A DNA stretch of 64,000 nucleotides from Aquipseudomonas alcaligenes (GTDB lineage: Bacteria > Pseudomonadota > Gammaproteobacteria > Pseudomonadales > Pseudomonadaceae). The stretch is from contig NZ_FTNW01000001.1 of NCBI RefSeq assembly GCF_900156545.1, forward strand, positions 1-64,000, in the 5' to 3' direction. Positions 28,201 to 36,263 of the stretch are shown here, in pieces (within the stretch, counting starts at the first letter, position 1; each line of letters starts with the position of its first letter). Below the pieces are notes generated by a model. The model was not told where the DNA came from. It saw only the letters and a list, made by a program, of their open reading frames with translations, and searched no databases. Position numbers and translations under genes: made by a program.

Positions 28201-31200
28201 GGCTTGCAGGGCACGGCAACCATTCGCGATTACGACCAGGATACCCACTCCGACAGCGTGACTCTGGACCTCGGCGGCAAGGTAGCCTTCGATGACCATG
28301 GTCCCAGCATCAGCCTGGGCTTCGGCCAGCATTCGGATGTGCTCAATACCCAGGATGCGCAGACGATTGGCGGTGCTTCAGACAGTGATACCGACTCTTT
28401 CTCCGGTGCGTTCACCATCACCAGTCAGAATTACGGTGCCGATGGTGCGGGAGGTGTCAGTTCCAGCTATGCATTGACCATGATCGCCGCGGAGGGCACT
28501 TCGTCTGGGCTCAGCAGCGACGGCGCTACCGTCTATCTCTACGAGAGCGGAGGAGTGATCTACGGATCGACCTCGGCCAGCGAGGCGGGCGTCGACCCGA
28601 GCAATACCATCTTCACCCTCTCGGTGAACTCGGCGACCGGCCAGGTCACGCTGACCCAGTTCGAGGAGATTGACCACAGCGCCCCGGGTGTCGGCAGCAA
28701 TTACGGCAACCAGGAAGCCGTGCTGGGCAGCGGCCTCGTAGGCCTGAAGGGCACAGTGGTGATCACTGACGGTGACGGCGATACCGCCAGTGCCGACAAG
28801 ACCCTCGACCTGGGCGGCAAGGTGGCGTTCGACGACGACGGCCCTCGCATCACGCTGGGCTTTGGAACCGCGCCGGTGCCGACCCTGAATACCCAGGATG
28901 CCCAGACCATAGGTGCCAGCTCCGATACCGATACCGGCAATTTCGGCGGAGCCTTGGTCGTCTCTTCATCCAGTCATGGCGCGGATGGTCCCGGCAACAT
29001 TGTCCAGTCTTACAGCCTCAATCTGCTGTCTGGCGGCAATGGTCCACTGGCCTCTGGCATGAACAGCGCCGCAGGCCCCATCTACTTGTACAAGATCGGT
29101 GGTGAGATTGTTGGCTCCTCCTCGGCAACCCTTGTCGGGGTGGCGGCTGGCAACACCGTCTTCTCACTGGCGGTGAACTCGGGCACTGGCCAGGTCACCC
29201 TGACCCAGTTCCAGGAAATCTTCCACGATGCCCCCGGTTCTGACAGTAACTACAGCAGCCAGGAGGAAGTGCTGCTCGCCGGCAAGATCGGCCTGACCCT
29301 GACGGCCACCATCACCGATGGTGACGGTGACTTCGCCACCGCCGACAAGACCCTGGATCTGGGTGGCAAGATCGCCTTTGACGATGACGGTCCCTCCACC
29401 AGTGCCAATGCTGTTGTGCAACTGGATGACGATGCCCTGGCAGGCGGTATAGCCGGTGGCCCTGCTGGTAGCGATGATGCCGACGCGCTGAATGTGAGCG
29501 GCACGCTGCAGCACAACTTCGGTGCCGATGGCGCGGGTGCGTTGAAGTGGCTGGAGTCCGGTGCGCCGGGTGGCTTCACCTATCAGGCCAGCCCGGATGG
29601 CTCGCAGTTGCTGGTCAAGCAGGGTGGCACGACGGTGCTGACCTTGACGCTGAACAGCGCGACCGGTGCCTATACCGTCACCCAGAATGCCCCTATCCAG
29701 CATGCCAATGCTGATCTGGAGAACAACCAGCCGTTCACCCTGACCTATCAGGTCACCGATAAGGATGGTGACACCACCACCGGATCGCTGACCGTCAATG
29801 TCGACGACGACACACCGGTAGCCCAGGACGACGTGGCTTACGTCTCCACGGGGCAGACCGAGGACATCAACATGGTGTTCGTCCTCGACTTCAGCGGTAG
29901 CATCAGCACAAGCGAGCTGAACCTGATGCTGGACGCCGTGCGCACGGCCGGTCAGGAACTGTTCGCCAGCGCCGGTGGCGCCGTGCAGGTGCAGCTGGTG
30001 GTGTTCTCGGAAAGTGCACTGTCGTTCGGGCCGTTCGACAGTGCGGCCGCCTTCGCTGCCCAGGTCAACGCCCTCAATCCGTCCGAGCCGGGGGGCGTGC
30101 GGCCCAACACCATCGGCAATGGCACCGACTTCACCGATGCCATCGAAGAGACCATGGATACGTTCACGCCGCTGCCGGGCTGGAACAACCAGGTGGTGTT
30201 CATCAGCGACGGTAACCCCAACCAGCAGACCGGCACCGGCGGTAATTCGCTGGCCGACAGCACGGCGACTGCCTGGAACAACTTTATCGACAGCAACGGC
30301 ATCACGGTGACCACCATCGGCATCGGTAACGGCATCGTCGACCAGCGTCTGGAGGATGTGGACCTGGATGCCGGCCCGAACAACGATCCGCTGCGGGTGG
30401 ATGATTTCGACGATCTGGTCGACACCCTGCTCGACGATGTGGTGGGTGGTCTGGTCAACGGCAACGTGCTGCATGGCAGCGACGGCGTCAACAATGGCGG
30501 TAGCGGTGACGACGACGGCTATGGCGCCGACGGCCCGGGCCGGATTCTGTCCATCGAGATCAACGGCATCACCTACGTATGGAATGGCGCCGGGGTGATC
30601 GACCCGAGCAGCGGGCCGAATATCCTGGGTAATCAGCTGACCGACATTCCCACTGCGGGCGGCGGTGAGCTGGACTTCAACTTCGCCACCGGTGCCTGGA
30701 CCTACCGTGCACCCAGCACCAGCAGTGGCGATAAGGTCGAGACCTTCGACTATGTCATCGTCGACAAGGATGGCGACCCCTCCGAGGCCACCCTCACGGT
30801 CTATGTCGAGGACATCAGCCCGGTCATCGCCAAGGTTGACGAGGATGAGCTGCCCGGCGGTATTACCGATAACGACACGGTGACTACGGTTGCAACCGGC
30901 AACCTCAGCGATCTGGCGGTTGGTCCCTCTGCCGGTGTGCAGTTTGGCCTTTCCACCAATACCGCGGGTCTTGCTCCAGCGACCTCTGGTGGCGTGGCTC
31001 TCGTGTACAGCGTGTCTGGGGGTACGCTGACCGCCAAGGCTGGAGTCGCAGGCCCAACCGTGTTCACCCTGACGGTGGAGACGGATGGGGACTACACCTT
31101 CACCCTTAGCCGGCCGGTCGACCACCCGCTGGGCAATGGCGACGATAACGAGCTGCTGGTGATGAACTTTGCCAGCATCCTGCAGGCCAGCAATGGCGCG

Positions 31201-34200
31201 ACCCCCGTGGCCCTGGCCGGTGATTTCCTGGTACAGATCGAGGATGACGTGCCGGCCATTGCGGCGGGCTCTGCTCCGGCAGATTCGCTGCAGGTGGACG
31301 AAACCAACCTGAGCGTGAATGCCAGTACCAACTTCGCCGGCGCCTTCACTGGCGGTTACGGTGGCGATGGCAGCGGAACCACCACCTACAACCTCAGCGT
31401 TAGTGCCCCCGGCGTGGACAGTGGTCTGTATGACTCTGCCACCGGCAGCAACATCCTGCTGTACAACGAGGCTGGAGTAATCGTGGGGCGGGTTGGCGGC
31501 GCGGGTGGGCAGATTGCTTTCACCGTTTCGGTGAATGGCTCGGGCGTCGTCTCGCTCGATCAACAGCGTGCGATCGTGCATACCCCCAATAGCGGAGCCG
31601 ATCAGGAAAGCAGCCTGGGTGCTGCCAACCTGATTCGGTTGACTGCCACCATCACCGACAAGGATGGTGACAGTACTTCAGCCACGCTCAATCTGGGCGA
31701 GGCCATCAGCTTCCGCGATGATGGCCCGAGCATCAGTGCCGGTGTTGCGACGGCTGATAGCTTGCAGGTGGATGAAACCAGCCTCAGTACCAATGCCAGC
31801 ACCAGCTTCGCGGGTGCCTTCACGGGTAGCTACGGTGCCGACGGTGCGGGCACCACCACATATGCGCTGGGCGTCAGTTCGGCCGGTGTGGACAGCGGTC
31901 TGGATGACTCCGCCACCGGCAGTAACATCCTGCTGTACAACGAAGCGGGTGTGATTGTCGGCCGGGTTGGTGGTGCGGGTGGGCAGATTGCTTTCACCGT
32001 CACGGTGAATGGCTCGGGTCTGGTCACGCTTGATCAACAACGCGCGATCATCCATACCCCCAATACCGGAGTTGATCAGGAAAGCAGTCTGGGTGCGGCC
32101 AATCTGGTCCAGCTGACCGCCACTATCACCGACAGGGATGGCGACAGCACTTCAGCCACGCTCAATCTGGGCGAGGCCATCAGCTTCCGTGACGATGGTC
32201 CGAGCATCAGTGCCGGCTCGGCCGGTATCGACACATTGCAGGTGGACGAAAGCAATCTGCTCGGGGATGCCAGCACCAACTTTGCTGGTGCGTTCAGCGG
32301 CAATTACGGTGCAGATGGCGCGGGAAGCACCACCTACAGCCTCAGCGTCAGCGCATCCGGAGTGGACAGCGGTCTGGATGACTCCGCCACCGGCAGCAAT
32401 ATCCTGCTGTACAACGAGGCTGGAGTGATAGTCGGCAGGGTTGGTGGTCTAGGTGGGCAGATTGCCTTCACGGTCACGGTCAACGGCTCCGGTCAGGTTA
32501 CCCTGGATCAGCAGCGGGCGATCATCCACACCCCCAACTCCGGCGTCGACCAGGAATCGAGCCTGGGTGCGGCCAATATGGTTCAGCTCAGCGCCACCAT
32601 CACCGACAAGGACGGCGACAGCAGCACGGCCACGCTCAATCTGGGCAATGCCATCAGCTTCCGCGACGACGGTCCGAGTATCTCCGCGGGTGCGGTGACC
32701 GCCGATAGCCTGCAGGTGGACGAAAGCGATCTGACGGTCAACGCCACGACCAACTTCGCCGGCGTGTTCACCAGCAGCTATGGTGCCGATGGCGCGGGTA
32801 GCATCACCTACGCCCTTGGCGTCAGCTCGGCCGGTGTAGACAGTGGTCTGGATGATTCCGTCACGGGTAGCAATATCCTGCTCTACAACGAGAGCGGCAC
32901 CATCGTGGGCCGTGTTGGCGGTGTGGGTGGGCAGATTGCCTTCACCGTCACGGTCAACGGCTCCGGTCAGGTCACGCTGGATCAGCAGCGGGCGATCATT
33001 CACACCCCCAACTCCGGCGTCGATCAGGAGTCGAGCCTGGGGGCGGCCAACATGGTTCAGCTAAGCGCCACCATCACCGACAAGGATGGCGATAGCAACA
33101 CAGCCACGGTGAACCTGGGCAATGCCATCAGCTTCCGTGATGACGGCCCCAGCATCAGCGCTGGCCCGGTGACCGCCGATAGTCTGCAGGTGGACGAGAG
33201 CAACCTGGCAACCAATGCCACGACCAGTTTCGCCGGCGTCTTCACCAGCAGCTATGGTGCCGATGGCGCGGGTAGCATCACCTATGCCCTTGGCGTCAGC
33301 TCGGCCGGCGTAGACAGTGGTTTGGATGACTCGGCCACGGGCAGCAATATCCTGCTCTACAACGAGAGCGGAACCATCGTGGGCCGGGTTGGCGGTGTGG
33401 GAGGGCAGGTTGCCTTTACGGTCACGGTCAATGGTTCTGGCCAGGTGACCCTGGATCAGCAGCGTGCAGTCGTGCACACACCCAATAGTGGGCCCGATCA
33501 GGAAACCAGCCTCGGTGCACCTAATCTGGTGCAGCTGACAGCGACCATCACCGACAAGGATGGTGATACGAGCACTGCCACCATCAACCTCGGCAATGCC
33601 ATCAGCTTCCGCGATGATGCGCCGAGTGCAGCCAATCAGACCCAGTCCGGCCAGGCGGCGGTCAGTCTGAACAGCAACCTGCTGATCGTGCTGGATGTCT
33701 CCGGCAGCATGGATGACCCTTCAGGGGTTGGCAGCATGGACCGCCTGGAAGTGGCGAAGAATGCGCTGCTGGAGTTGCTGGAGCAGTACGATGCGCTGGG
33801 CGATGTGCGGGTCAGTTTCGTGACCTTCTCTGATGGTGCCGATGTCGTCAGCACCTGGGTAACGGTCGCTGCCGCGAAGGCTGCCATTCTGGGTGTCAAT
33901 CCAGGTGGATTCACCAACTACGACGAAGCGTTGATAGACGCCATCAACGTCTACGACGACGCGGGCAAGTTGGCCACCGGCAACGTGCAGAATGTTGCCT
34001 ACTTCCTGTCGGACGGCTTCCCCAACAGACCCTCCGGTGACGCGGGTATCTCCAATACGCCGGGCTCCGCTGCGGGCTGGCCAACGCCGTTTTCCAACGG
34101 CGGCGTATCGGAGGAGCAGGCATGGATCAACTTCCTCACCGCCAATAATATCCGCGCCTATGCGTTGGGTATGGGAACGGATGTAGATGCTGCGGCACTC

Positions 34201-35745
34201 AATCCGATTGCCTACAACGGTACCGCTGGCGGTGGAAACACCAATGCCATTGAGGTCGATGACCTGAATGACCTCACGGCAACCCTGGTGGCTACCGCTC
34301 AGGCTTCACCGATTCCTGGCAACCTTACGAGCGGTGGCGGCTTTGGTGCTGATGGCGGTTTCGTGGGCAGCCTGGTGATTGCCGGCAAGACCTACACCTA
34401 CGACAAACTCACCAACACCTTTGTTGCCTCCGGTCCCGGTGCCAACAATGGCAGCCTGAGCGGCAACGTGTTGACGGTGACCATGGGTGGCGGCTCGAGC
34501 ATCGCTGTGAACATGCTCACCGGGTCTTATACCTATACACCGCCGAGCGCCATCAACTCGATTGTGGTGGCGACCATCGCCTTCACGCTCATCGACAATG
34601 ACGGCGATGCCGCATCGGCCAACCTCAATATCAACATCACCCCCGGCCAGGGCGCGATGGTCATCCGCGATGATCTGGTGTTGACCAATGTGAACGCTCA
34701 GTCGGGCGACGATGTCATCAACATCCCAACCTGGGCGCTGTTGGCCAACGACACAGGGTCGAGTAGTGGCCTGCTGTCGGTGTTCAATGTCTCGGGGGCA
34801 GTGGATGGTGACGCCAGTCTTGGGGCTGGTACCGTGGCCTTCACTGAGGACGGTAACAGTGCGACTGATGGTGGCCGTTTCAACTACGGGGCCTCCATCA
34901 ATGGCAGCTCGGTGTTGGACAGTGGAGTCGTTGATATCACCCGCAGCGCCGGCTCCAACACGCTGAACGGCACCTTCCGCAATGAGATTCTGCTTGGTCG
35001 GGATGGCTCCGCAGATACGCTCAACGGTGGTGATGGCGATGATGTGCTGATCGGCCTGGGCGGCAACGATACCCTGGACGGAGGCACTGGTAACGACATC
35101 CTGGCGGGTGGGCTGGGTAACGACACGCTGATAGGCGGTGCTGGTGTCGATACTGCGACCTACATTGACATCGGTGCCAGCGTGGTCGTCAGCCTGAATA
35201 CCGGGCTTCAGCAAAACACGGGCGGTGCGGGCTTCGATACCATCAGCGGAATCGAGAACCTGGTTGGCTCCAACTTTGGCGATACCCTTGCGGGTAACGG
35301 CAGTGCCAACGTGCTGTTCGGGGCAGGTGGCAATGACACCCTGGCTGGCCTGGCTGGCGATGACTTCCTGATCGGTGGGGTTGGGGGAGACACCATGTCG
35401 GGTGGCTCTGGCAAGGACACTTATGTTTGGCAGAAAGGTGGACTGGGTGGTGGTTTGGACCACATCACCGACTTCAATCTCGATGCCAGTGGCGTCAACT
35501 CCGACAAGTTGGATTTGTCGCAGCTGCTCTCAGGTGTTGGAAGCAACCCGGCTGACCTGCAGAACTATCTGGACTTCGCCTTCGCGGGCTCGACGACCAC
35601 TATCGATATCCGTACCGAAGCGGCAGGCCCGGTGGTTCAGCAGGTGATGTTGGACAACATCAATCTCTCTACCTTCTATGGAACCAGCAACGAGGCTACG
35701 ATCATCACCAACCTGTTGGATGACAATGCGCTGAAGACCGCATAA
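22291..35745 (+). CDS. Giant LapA-like RTX adhesin with retention module and three vWFA domains
   Basis: A 4484-residue cell-surface biofilm adhesin. Residues 1-~110 form the retention module (MATLIGVVSQVVGEVFAV...) that plugs the TolC-type channel. TAAG at 119-122 is the dialanine site cut by LapG-type proteases, followed by a glycine-rich linker. Next come a VCBS/T1SS-143-like unit, six ~170-residue DUF5801-like repeats (~335-1360), vWFA 1 (~1373-1570), three ~180-residue LNTQDA repeats (~1826-2367), vWFA 2 (~2525-2720), five ~157-residue repeats (~2990-3777) and vWFA 3 (~3794-4007). The end holds RTX nonapeptides (GGNDTLDGG type, ~4234-4380) and a type I secretion signal. All three vWFA domains keep the D-x-S-G-S MIDAS motif. 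Exported by the divergent lapEBC-like operon; controlled by LapD/LapG downstream. Confidence 0.95.
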   Translation: MATLIGVVSQVVGEVFAVAGDGTRRPLVEGDRVYAGEQLVTGAGGAVAVTLSNGEVLTLGRDSNLSLNEQMLAGADGQPVQDQAEDQQTAPTDGDLTDVEQLQAAIEAGVDPTVEGEATAAGPGAGGAGGAGGAGGLGGGHSFVLLSEVGGALDPIIGFPTEGLNTGPEFPDPEPIVTDDPVADFTPEIEVEYEDASGAIITGPAVVDEEGLTDGTNPGSNAEQASGALIISSPDGVSAIQIQDVNGNWIDVTSGGVVQGQYGVLVVNAAGNWTYTLTDNTLNHGNPNATGAADQVGESFGVRMFDLDGDVSPTVQLNVLVNDDGPILTEGEGAQVSAAVDEDETSDGITDGDFVTNVASGAPGALGALVNFGADGIGSFGLSGSPVAIASLEAQGLTSGGTALSYSVAGNVLTASAGGETIFTLQVGGDGSFTFTLVGQLDHPTPDGNDDEFLELPIDFSGVLTAVDGDGDSVGTFNGGSFVIDVEDDVPQWAGSRDEGEFARQDFPQVTGIVHEDALSSGDGAPHDGNPEGGQTTTATGLAGSLSALVNFGADGPGDFGLSTDVSSLDLQGLTSSGDPLTYEVVGNVLTASAGGETIFTLTVNGDGSWEFVLQGPIDHPIADGGFDSEDLPGLGIDFSGILTATDGDGDPLVGGFPSGSFTVDIEDDVPVLAGGEEGSSVSGVVHEDALSVGSGAPYQGNPEGSQTTTVGSATTGSLSGLVSFGADGPGDFGLSTDVSSLEAQDLKSGGDPLTYEVVGNVLTATAGGETIFTLTVNTDGSWEFVLEGPLDHPVPDGSFDSELLPALGVDFSGVLTVTDGDGDPLAGGFPAGSFTVNVEDDVPRPDGGEKTVIHQEVQEDALTLLDGAPYEGNEEGGQTTIAAGDPGDLFALIDFGADGPGSVGLSSDTSSLDAQDLKSEGTELTYSVVGNVLTATANGNTIFTLTVDANGSYEFVLSGPLDHPIADSALDGETLAGLGIDFSQMITATDGDGDPMAVNLPNGSFAIDVEDDVPVAREIGQRPWVINQVDEDELPGGITDGDTTGTVATGAEGALFAAINFGADGPGTVGLTGSPAAIGALQAQGLTSGGVALSFTVVGNLLTATAGGNTIFTLQVEGDGSYTFTLSGPLDHPVADGTPAGDSELLASGIDFSSVITATDGDGDPLSGLNPGSFVIRVEDDIPVAVELKYDSEQNPIPVVTANVDEDELAGGIGDGDGDGTSVSGPIGSLNALVNFGADGAGDFGLSGDPLDIATLEAQGLTSDSIALSYSVVGNVLTATAGGNPVFTLTVNPDGSYSFELQGPLDHPLPGSTDDDQLLGLPIDFSGVLTATDGDGDPVDGFADGSFVINVEDDVPEAQDDQATVLAGQTQDVNLVFVLDFSGSISGSELNQMLDAVRTAGQELFNTATGAVQVQLVVFSESALSFGPFDSAAAFTAQVNALNPSEPGGVRPNTIGNGTDFTDAIEETMDTFTPLPGWNNQVVFISDGNPNQQTGTGGNSLADSTAAAWNTFVDSNGVTVTTIGIGNGIIDERLEDVDLDAGPNNDPLRVDDFDDLVDTLVDQVIGGLVSGNVLQGNDNAVGGGDDDAYGADGPGRILSIEINGFTYTWDGVLDGDEQLSNVLTANGGKLSFNFNTGAWSYQAPAAPNGDKTETFDYVIVDNDGDPSEATLTIHVEDLAPVVGYVDEDNLPTGIDDLDSVSDVATGSVAPLVVGPDAGAHFTLSSDTSGITAATSGGVALVYSVLGNTLTATAGPAGPVVFTLQVMDNGDYTFNLERALDHPADGSNDNQLLTLDFSSILQANDGSAPLTLAGNFLIHVEDDIPLVDAVLSGQQPVALNTQDAETIGGNFDSASSNFSGAFSASANHGADGPGMVTWSYSMVLLVAEGTLSGLSSDGAAIRLYQTPGGTIIGSTAASEGAISGSNTIFTLSVNGSGVVTLNQYQEIDHELPGANGNYDSQEALLGANLVGLQGTATIRDYDQDTHSDSVTLDLGGKVAFDDHGPSISLGFGQHSDVLNTQDAQTIGGASDSDTDSFSGAFTITSQNYGADGAGGVSSSYALTMIAAEGTSSGLSSDGATVYLYESGGVIYGSTSASEAGVDPSNTIFTLSVNSATGQVTLTQFEEIDHSAPGVGSNYGNQEAVLGSGLVGLKGTVVITDGDGDTASADKTLDLGGKVAFDDDGPRITLGFGTAPVPTLNTQDAQTIGASSDTDTGNFGGALVVSSSSHGADGPGNIVQSYSLNLLSGGNGPLASGMNSAAGPIYLYKIGGEIVGSSSATLVGVAAGNTVFSLAVNSGTGQVTLTQFQEIFHDAPGSDSNYSSQEEVLLAGKIGLTLTATITDGDGDFATADKTLDLGGKIAFDDDGPSTSANAVVQLDDDALAGGIAGGPAGSDDADALNVSGTLQHNFGADGAGALKWLESGAPGGFTYQASPDGSQLLVKQGGTTVLTLTLNSATGAYTVTQNAPIQHANADLENNQPFTLTYQVTDKDGDTTTGSLTVNVDDDTPVAQDDVAYVSTGQTEDINMVFVLDFSGSISTSELNLMLDAVRTAGQELFASAGGAVQVQLVVFSESALSFGPFDSAAAFAAQVNALNPSEPGGVRPNTIGNGTDFTDAIEETMDTFTPLPGWNNQVVFISDGNPNQQTGTGGNSLADSTATAWNNFIDSNGITVTTIGIGNGIVDQRLEDVDLDAGPNNDPLRVDDFDDLVDTLLDDVVGGLVNGNVLHGSDGVNNGGSGDDDGYGADGPGRILSIEINGITYVWNGAGVIDPSSGPNILGNQLTDIPTAGGGELDFNFATGAWTYRAPSTSSGDKVETFDYVIVDKDGDPSEATLTVYVEDISPVIAKVDEDELPGGITDNDTVTTVATGNLSDLAVGPSAGVQFGLSTNTAGLAPATSGGVALVYSVSGGTLTAKAGVAGPTVFTLTVETDGDYTFTLSRPVDHPLGNGDDNELLVMNFASILQASNGATPVALAGDFLVQIEDDVPAIAAGSAPADSLQVDETNLSVNASTNFAGAFTGGYGGDGSGTTTYNLSVSAPGVDSGLYDSATGSNILLYNEAGVIVGRVGGAGGQIAFTVSVNGSGVVSLDQQRAIVHTPNSGADQESSLGAANLIRLTATITDKDGDSTSATLNLGEAISFRDDGPSISAGVATADSLQVDETSLSTNASTSFAGAFTGSYGADGAGTTTYALGVSSAGVDSGLDDSATGSNILLYNEAGVIVGRVGGAGGQIAFTVTVNGSGLVTLDQQRAIIHTPNTGVDQESSLGAANLVQLTATITDRDGDSTSATLNLGEAISFRDDGPSISAGSAGIDTLQVDESNLLGDASTNFAGAFSGNYGADGAGSTTYSLSVSASGVDSGLDDSATGSNILLYNEAGVIVGRVGGLGGQIAFTVTVNGSGQVTLDQQRAIIHTPNSGVDQESSLGAANMVQLSATITDKDGDSSTATLNLGNAISFRDDGPSISAGAVTADSLQVDESDLTVNATTNFAGVFTSSYGADGAGSITYALGVSSAGVDSGLDDSVTGSNILLYNESGTIVGRVGGVGGQIAFTVTVNGSGQVTLDQQRAIIHTPNSGVDQESSLGAANMVQLSATITDKDGDSNTATVNLGNAISFRDDGPSISAGPVTADSLQVDESNLATNATTSFAGVFTSSYGADGAGSITYALGVSSAGVDSGLDDSATGSNILLYNESGTIVGRVGGVGGQVAFTVTVNGSGQVTLDQQRAVVHTPNSGPDQETSLGAPNLVQLTATITDKDGDTSTATINLGNAISFRDDAPSAANQTQSGQAAVSLNSNLLIVLDVSGSMDDPSGVGSMDRLEVAKNALLELLEQYDALGDVRVSFVTFSDGADVVSTWVTVAAAKAAILGVNPGGFTNYDEALIDAINVYDDAGKLATGNVQNVAYFLSDGFPNRPSGDAGISNTPGSAAGWPTPFSNGGVSEEQAWINFLTANNIRAYALGMGTDVDAAALNPIAYNGTAGGGNTNAIEVDDLNDLTATLVATAQASPIPGNLTSGGGFGADGGFVGSLVIAGKTYTYDKLTNTFVASGPGANNGSLSGNVLTVTMGGGSSIAVNMLTGSYTYTPPSAINSIVVATIAFTLIDNDGDAASANLNINITPGQGAMVIRDDLVLTNVNAQSGDDVINIPTWALLANDTGSSSGLLSVFNVSGAVDGDASLGAGTVAFTEDGNSATDGGRFNYGASINGSSVLDSGVVDITRSAGSNTLNGTFRNEILLGRDGSADTLNGGDGDDVLIGLGGNDTLDGGTGNDILAGGLGNDTLIGGAGVDTATYIDIGASVVVSLNTGLQQNTGGAGFDTISGIENLVGSNFGDTLAGNGSANVLFGAGGNDTLAGLAGDDFLIGGVGGDTMSGGSGKDTYVWQKGGLGGGLDHITDFNLDASGVNSDKLDLSQLLSGVGSNPADLQNYLDFAFAGSTTTIDIRTEAAGPVVQQVMLDNINLSTFYGTSNEATIITNLLDDNALKTA
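26395..27340 (+). repeat. Duplicated vWFA segment, copy 1 (within the adhesin gene)
   Basis: This ~0.95-kb segment encodes vWFA domain 1 and the following ~110-residue DGPGRILSIEING unit. It is repeated at 29850-30815 with very high DNA identity over long stretches, including runs from the MIDAS region to the VVFISDGNPNQQTGTGG part. It is an internal segmental duplication. Confidence 0.85.
29850..30815 (+). repeat. Duplicated vWFA segment, copy 2 (within the adhesin gene)
   Basis: Second copy of the segment at 26395-27340. Differences are mostly third-position changes (for example NTATGAVQ versus ASAGGAVQ at protein level), with a small insertion after GNVL. The flanking repeats differ, so only this block was duplicated or converted. 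Confidence 0.85.
31257..33620 (+). repeat. Five tandem ~471-bp repeats (within the adhesin gene)
   Basis: Units begin near 31257, 31735, 32206, 32677 and 33148. Each encodes ~157 residues with SLQVDE, FAGAF or FAGVF, DSGLDDSATGSNILLYNE, LDQQRAIIHTPN and ending SFRDDGPS. The DNA is nearly identical between units 2-5, the pattern of recent expansion or ongoing gene conversion. Unit 1 is the most divergent. Confidence 0.9.
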
Positions 35746-35815
35746 CTGTTGGAGGTCTCGTTCACTGGAACGGGGCCTGGCAGGCCGACATGATTTGAGC
35801 GTCACTTTTATCATC

Positions 35816-35848
35816 GGCCCGCTACCCTTGTGGGGTAGCGGGCCTTTT
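35816..35848 (+). terminator. Intrinsic terminator after the adhesin
   Basis: GGCCCGCTACCC-ttgt-GGGGTAGCGGGCC followed by TTTT, about 70 bases after the adhesin stop. It separates the adhesin transcript from the small gene at 35868. Confidence 0.88.
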
Positions 35849-35867
35849 CATGCCTGGAGGAAACCAC

Positions 35868-36206
35868 ATGGTGTACGTGCAAAGGGATGCCGAAGGGCGG
35901 TTGCTGCGGGTGGAGCATGATCCGTTCGAGGGGATGACGGAAATGCTGGCGGTCGAGAGCGACGAGCTGCACAACTGGCTGGCGGCCCGCGAGGAGGTCA
36001 AGGAACGTCTGGCCAGCCTGAAAGAGTCCGACCTGGAGCTGGTGCGGGTGCTGGAGGACGTGGTCGGCGTGCTGGTGGCGAAGGGCGTTATCCGCTACAC
36101 CGATTTGCCGGAAGCCGCGCGGCGCAAGCTGGACAGGCGGGCGGTGACCCGTGCCGAGATCGAGGGGCTCAGCGGCCTCTTAGGTGATGATCACCAACTG
36201 ATCTGA
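35868..36206 (+). CDS. Conserved Pseudomonas small protein, unknown function
   Basis: A 112-residue acidic, helical soluble protein. ATG at 35868 has GGAGG seven bases upstream; an in-frame ATG 18 bases earlier overlaps the terminator and lacks a ribosome site. I recall similar Pseudomonas proteins that carry the misleading database name 'tryptophan synthase subunit beta-like'; nothing here resembles TrpB. The sequence has MVYVQRDAEGRLLRVEHDPF at the start and a Leu/Glu/Val-rich middle (ELVRVLEDVVGVLVAKGVI). It sits between the adhesin terminator and lapD (convergent), so a link to adhesion is possible only by position. Confidence 0.75.
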   Translation: MVYVQRDAEGRLLRVEHDPFEGMTEMLAVESDELHNWLAAREEVKERLASLKESDLELVRVLEDVVGVLVAKGVIRYTDLPEAARRKLDRRAVTRAEIEGLSGLLGDDHQLI

Positions 36207-36215
36207 CCGATACGC

Positions 36216-36240
36216 AAAGCCCGCCGTCATGGCGGGCTTT
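36216..36240. terminator. Bidirectional terminator between convergent genes
   Basis: AAAGCCCGCC-gtcat-GGCGGGCTTT is symmetrical, with A and T flanks, and lies between the small gene ending at 36206 and lapD ending at 36264. It can stop transcription from both sides. Confidence 0.88.
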
Positions 36241-36263
36241 CTTTGCGCGGTGACGCAGCCCGG

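Noticed and set aside
23929..31581. Long open frames on the minus strand across the adhesin (up to about 800 codons)
   Set aside because: They mirror the repeats and codon bias of the plus-strand adhesin. They have no ribosome sites and no domain logic.
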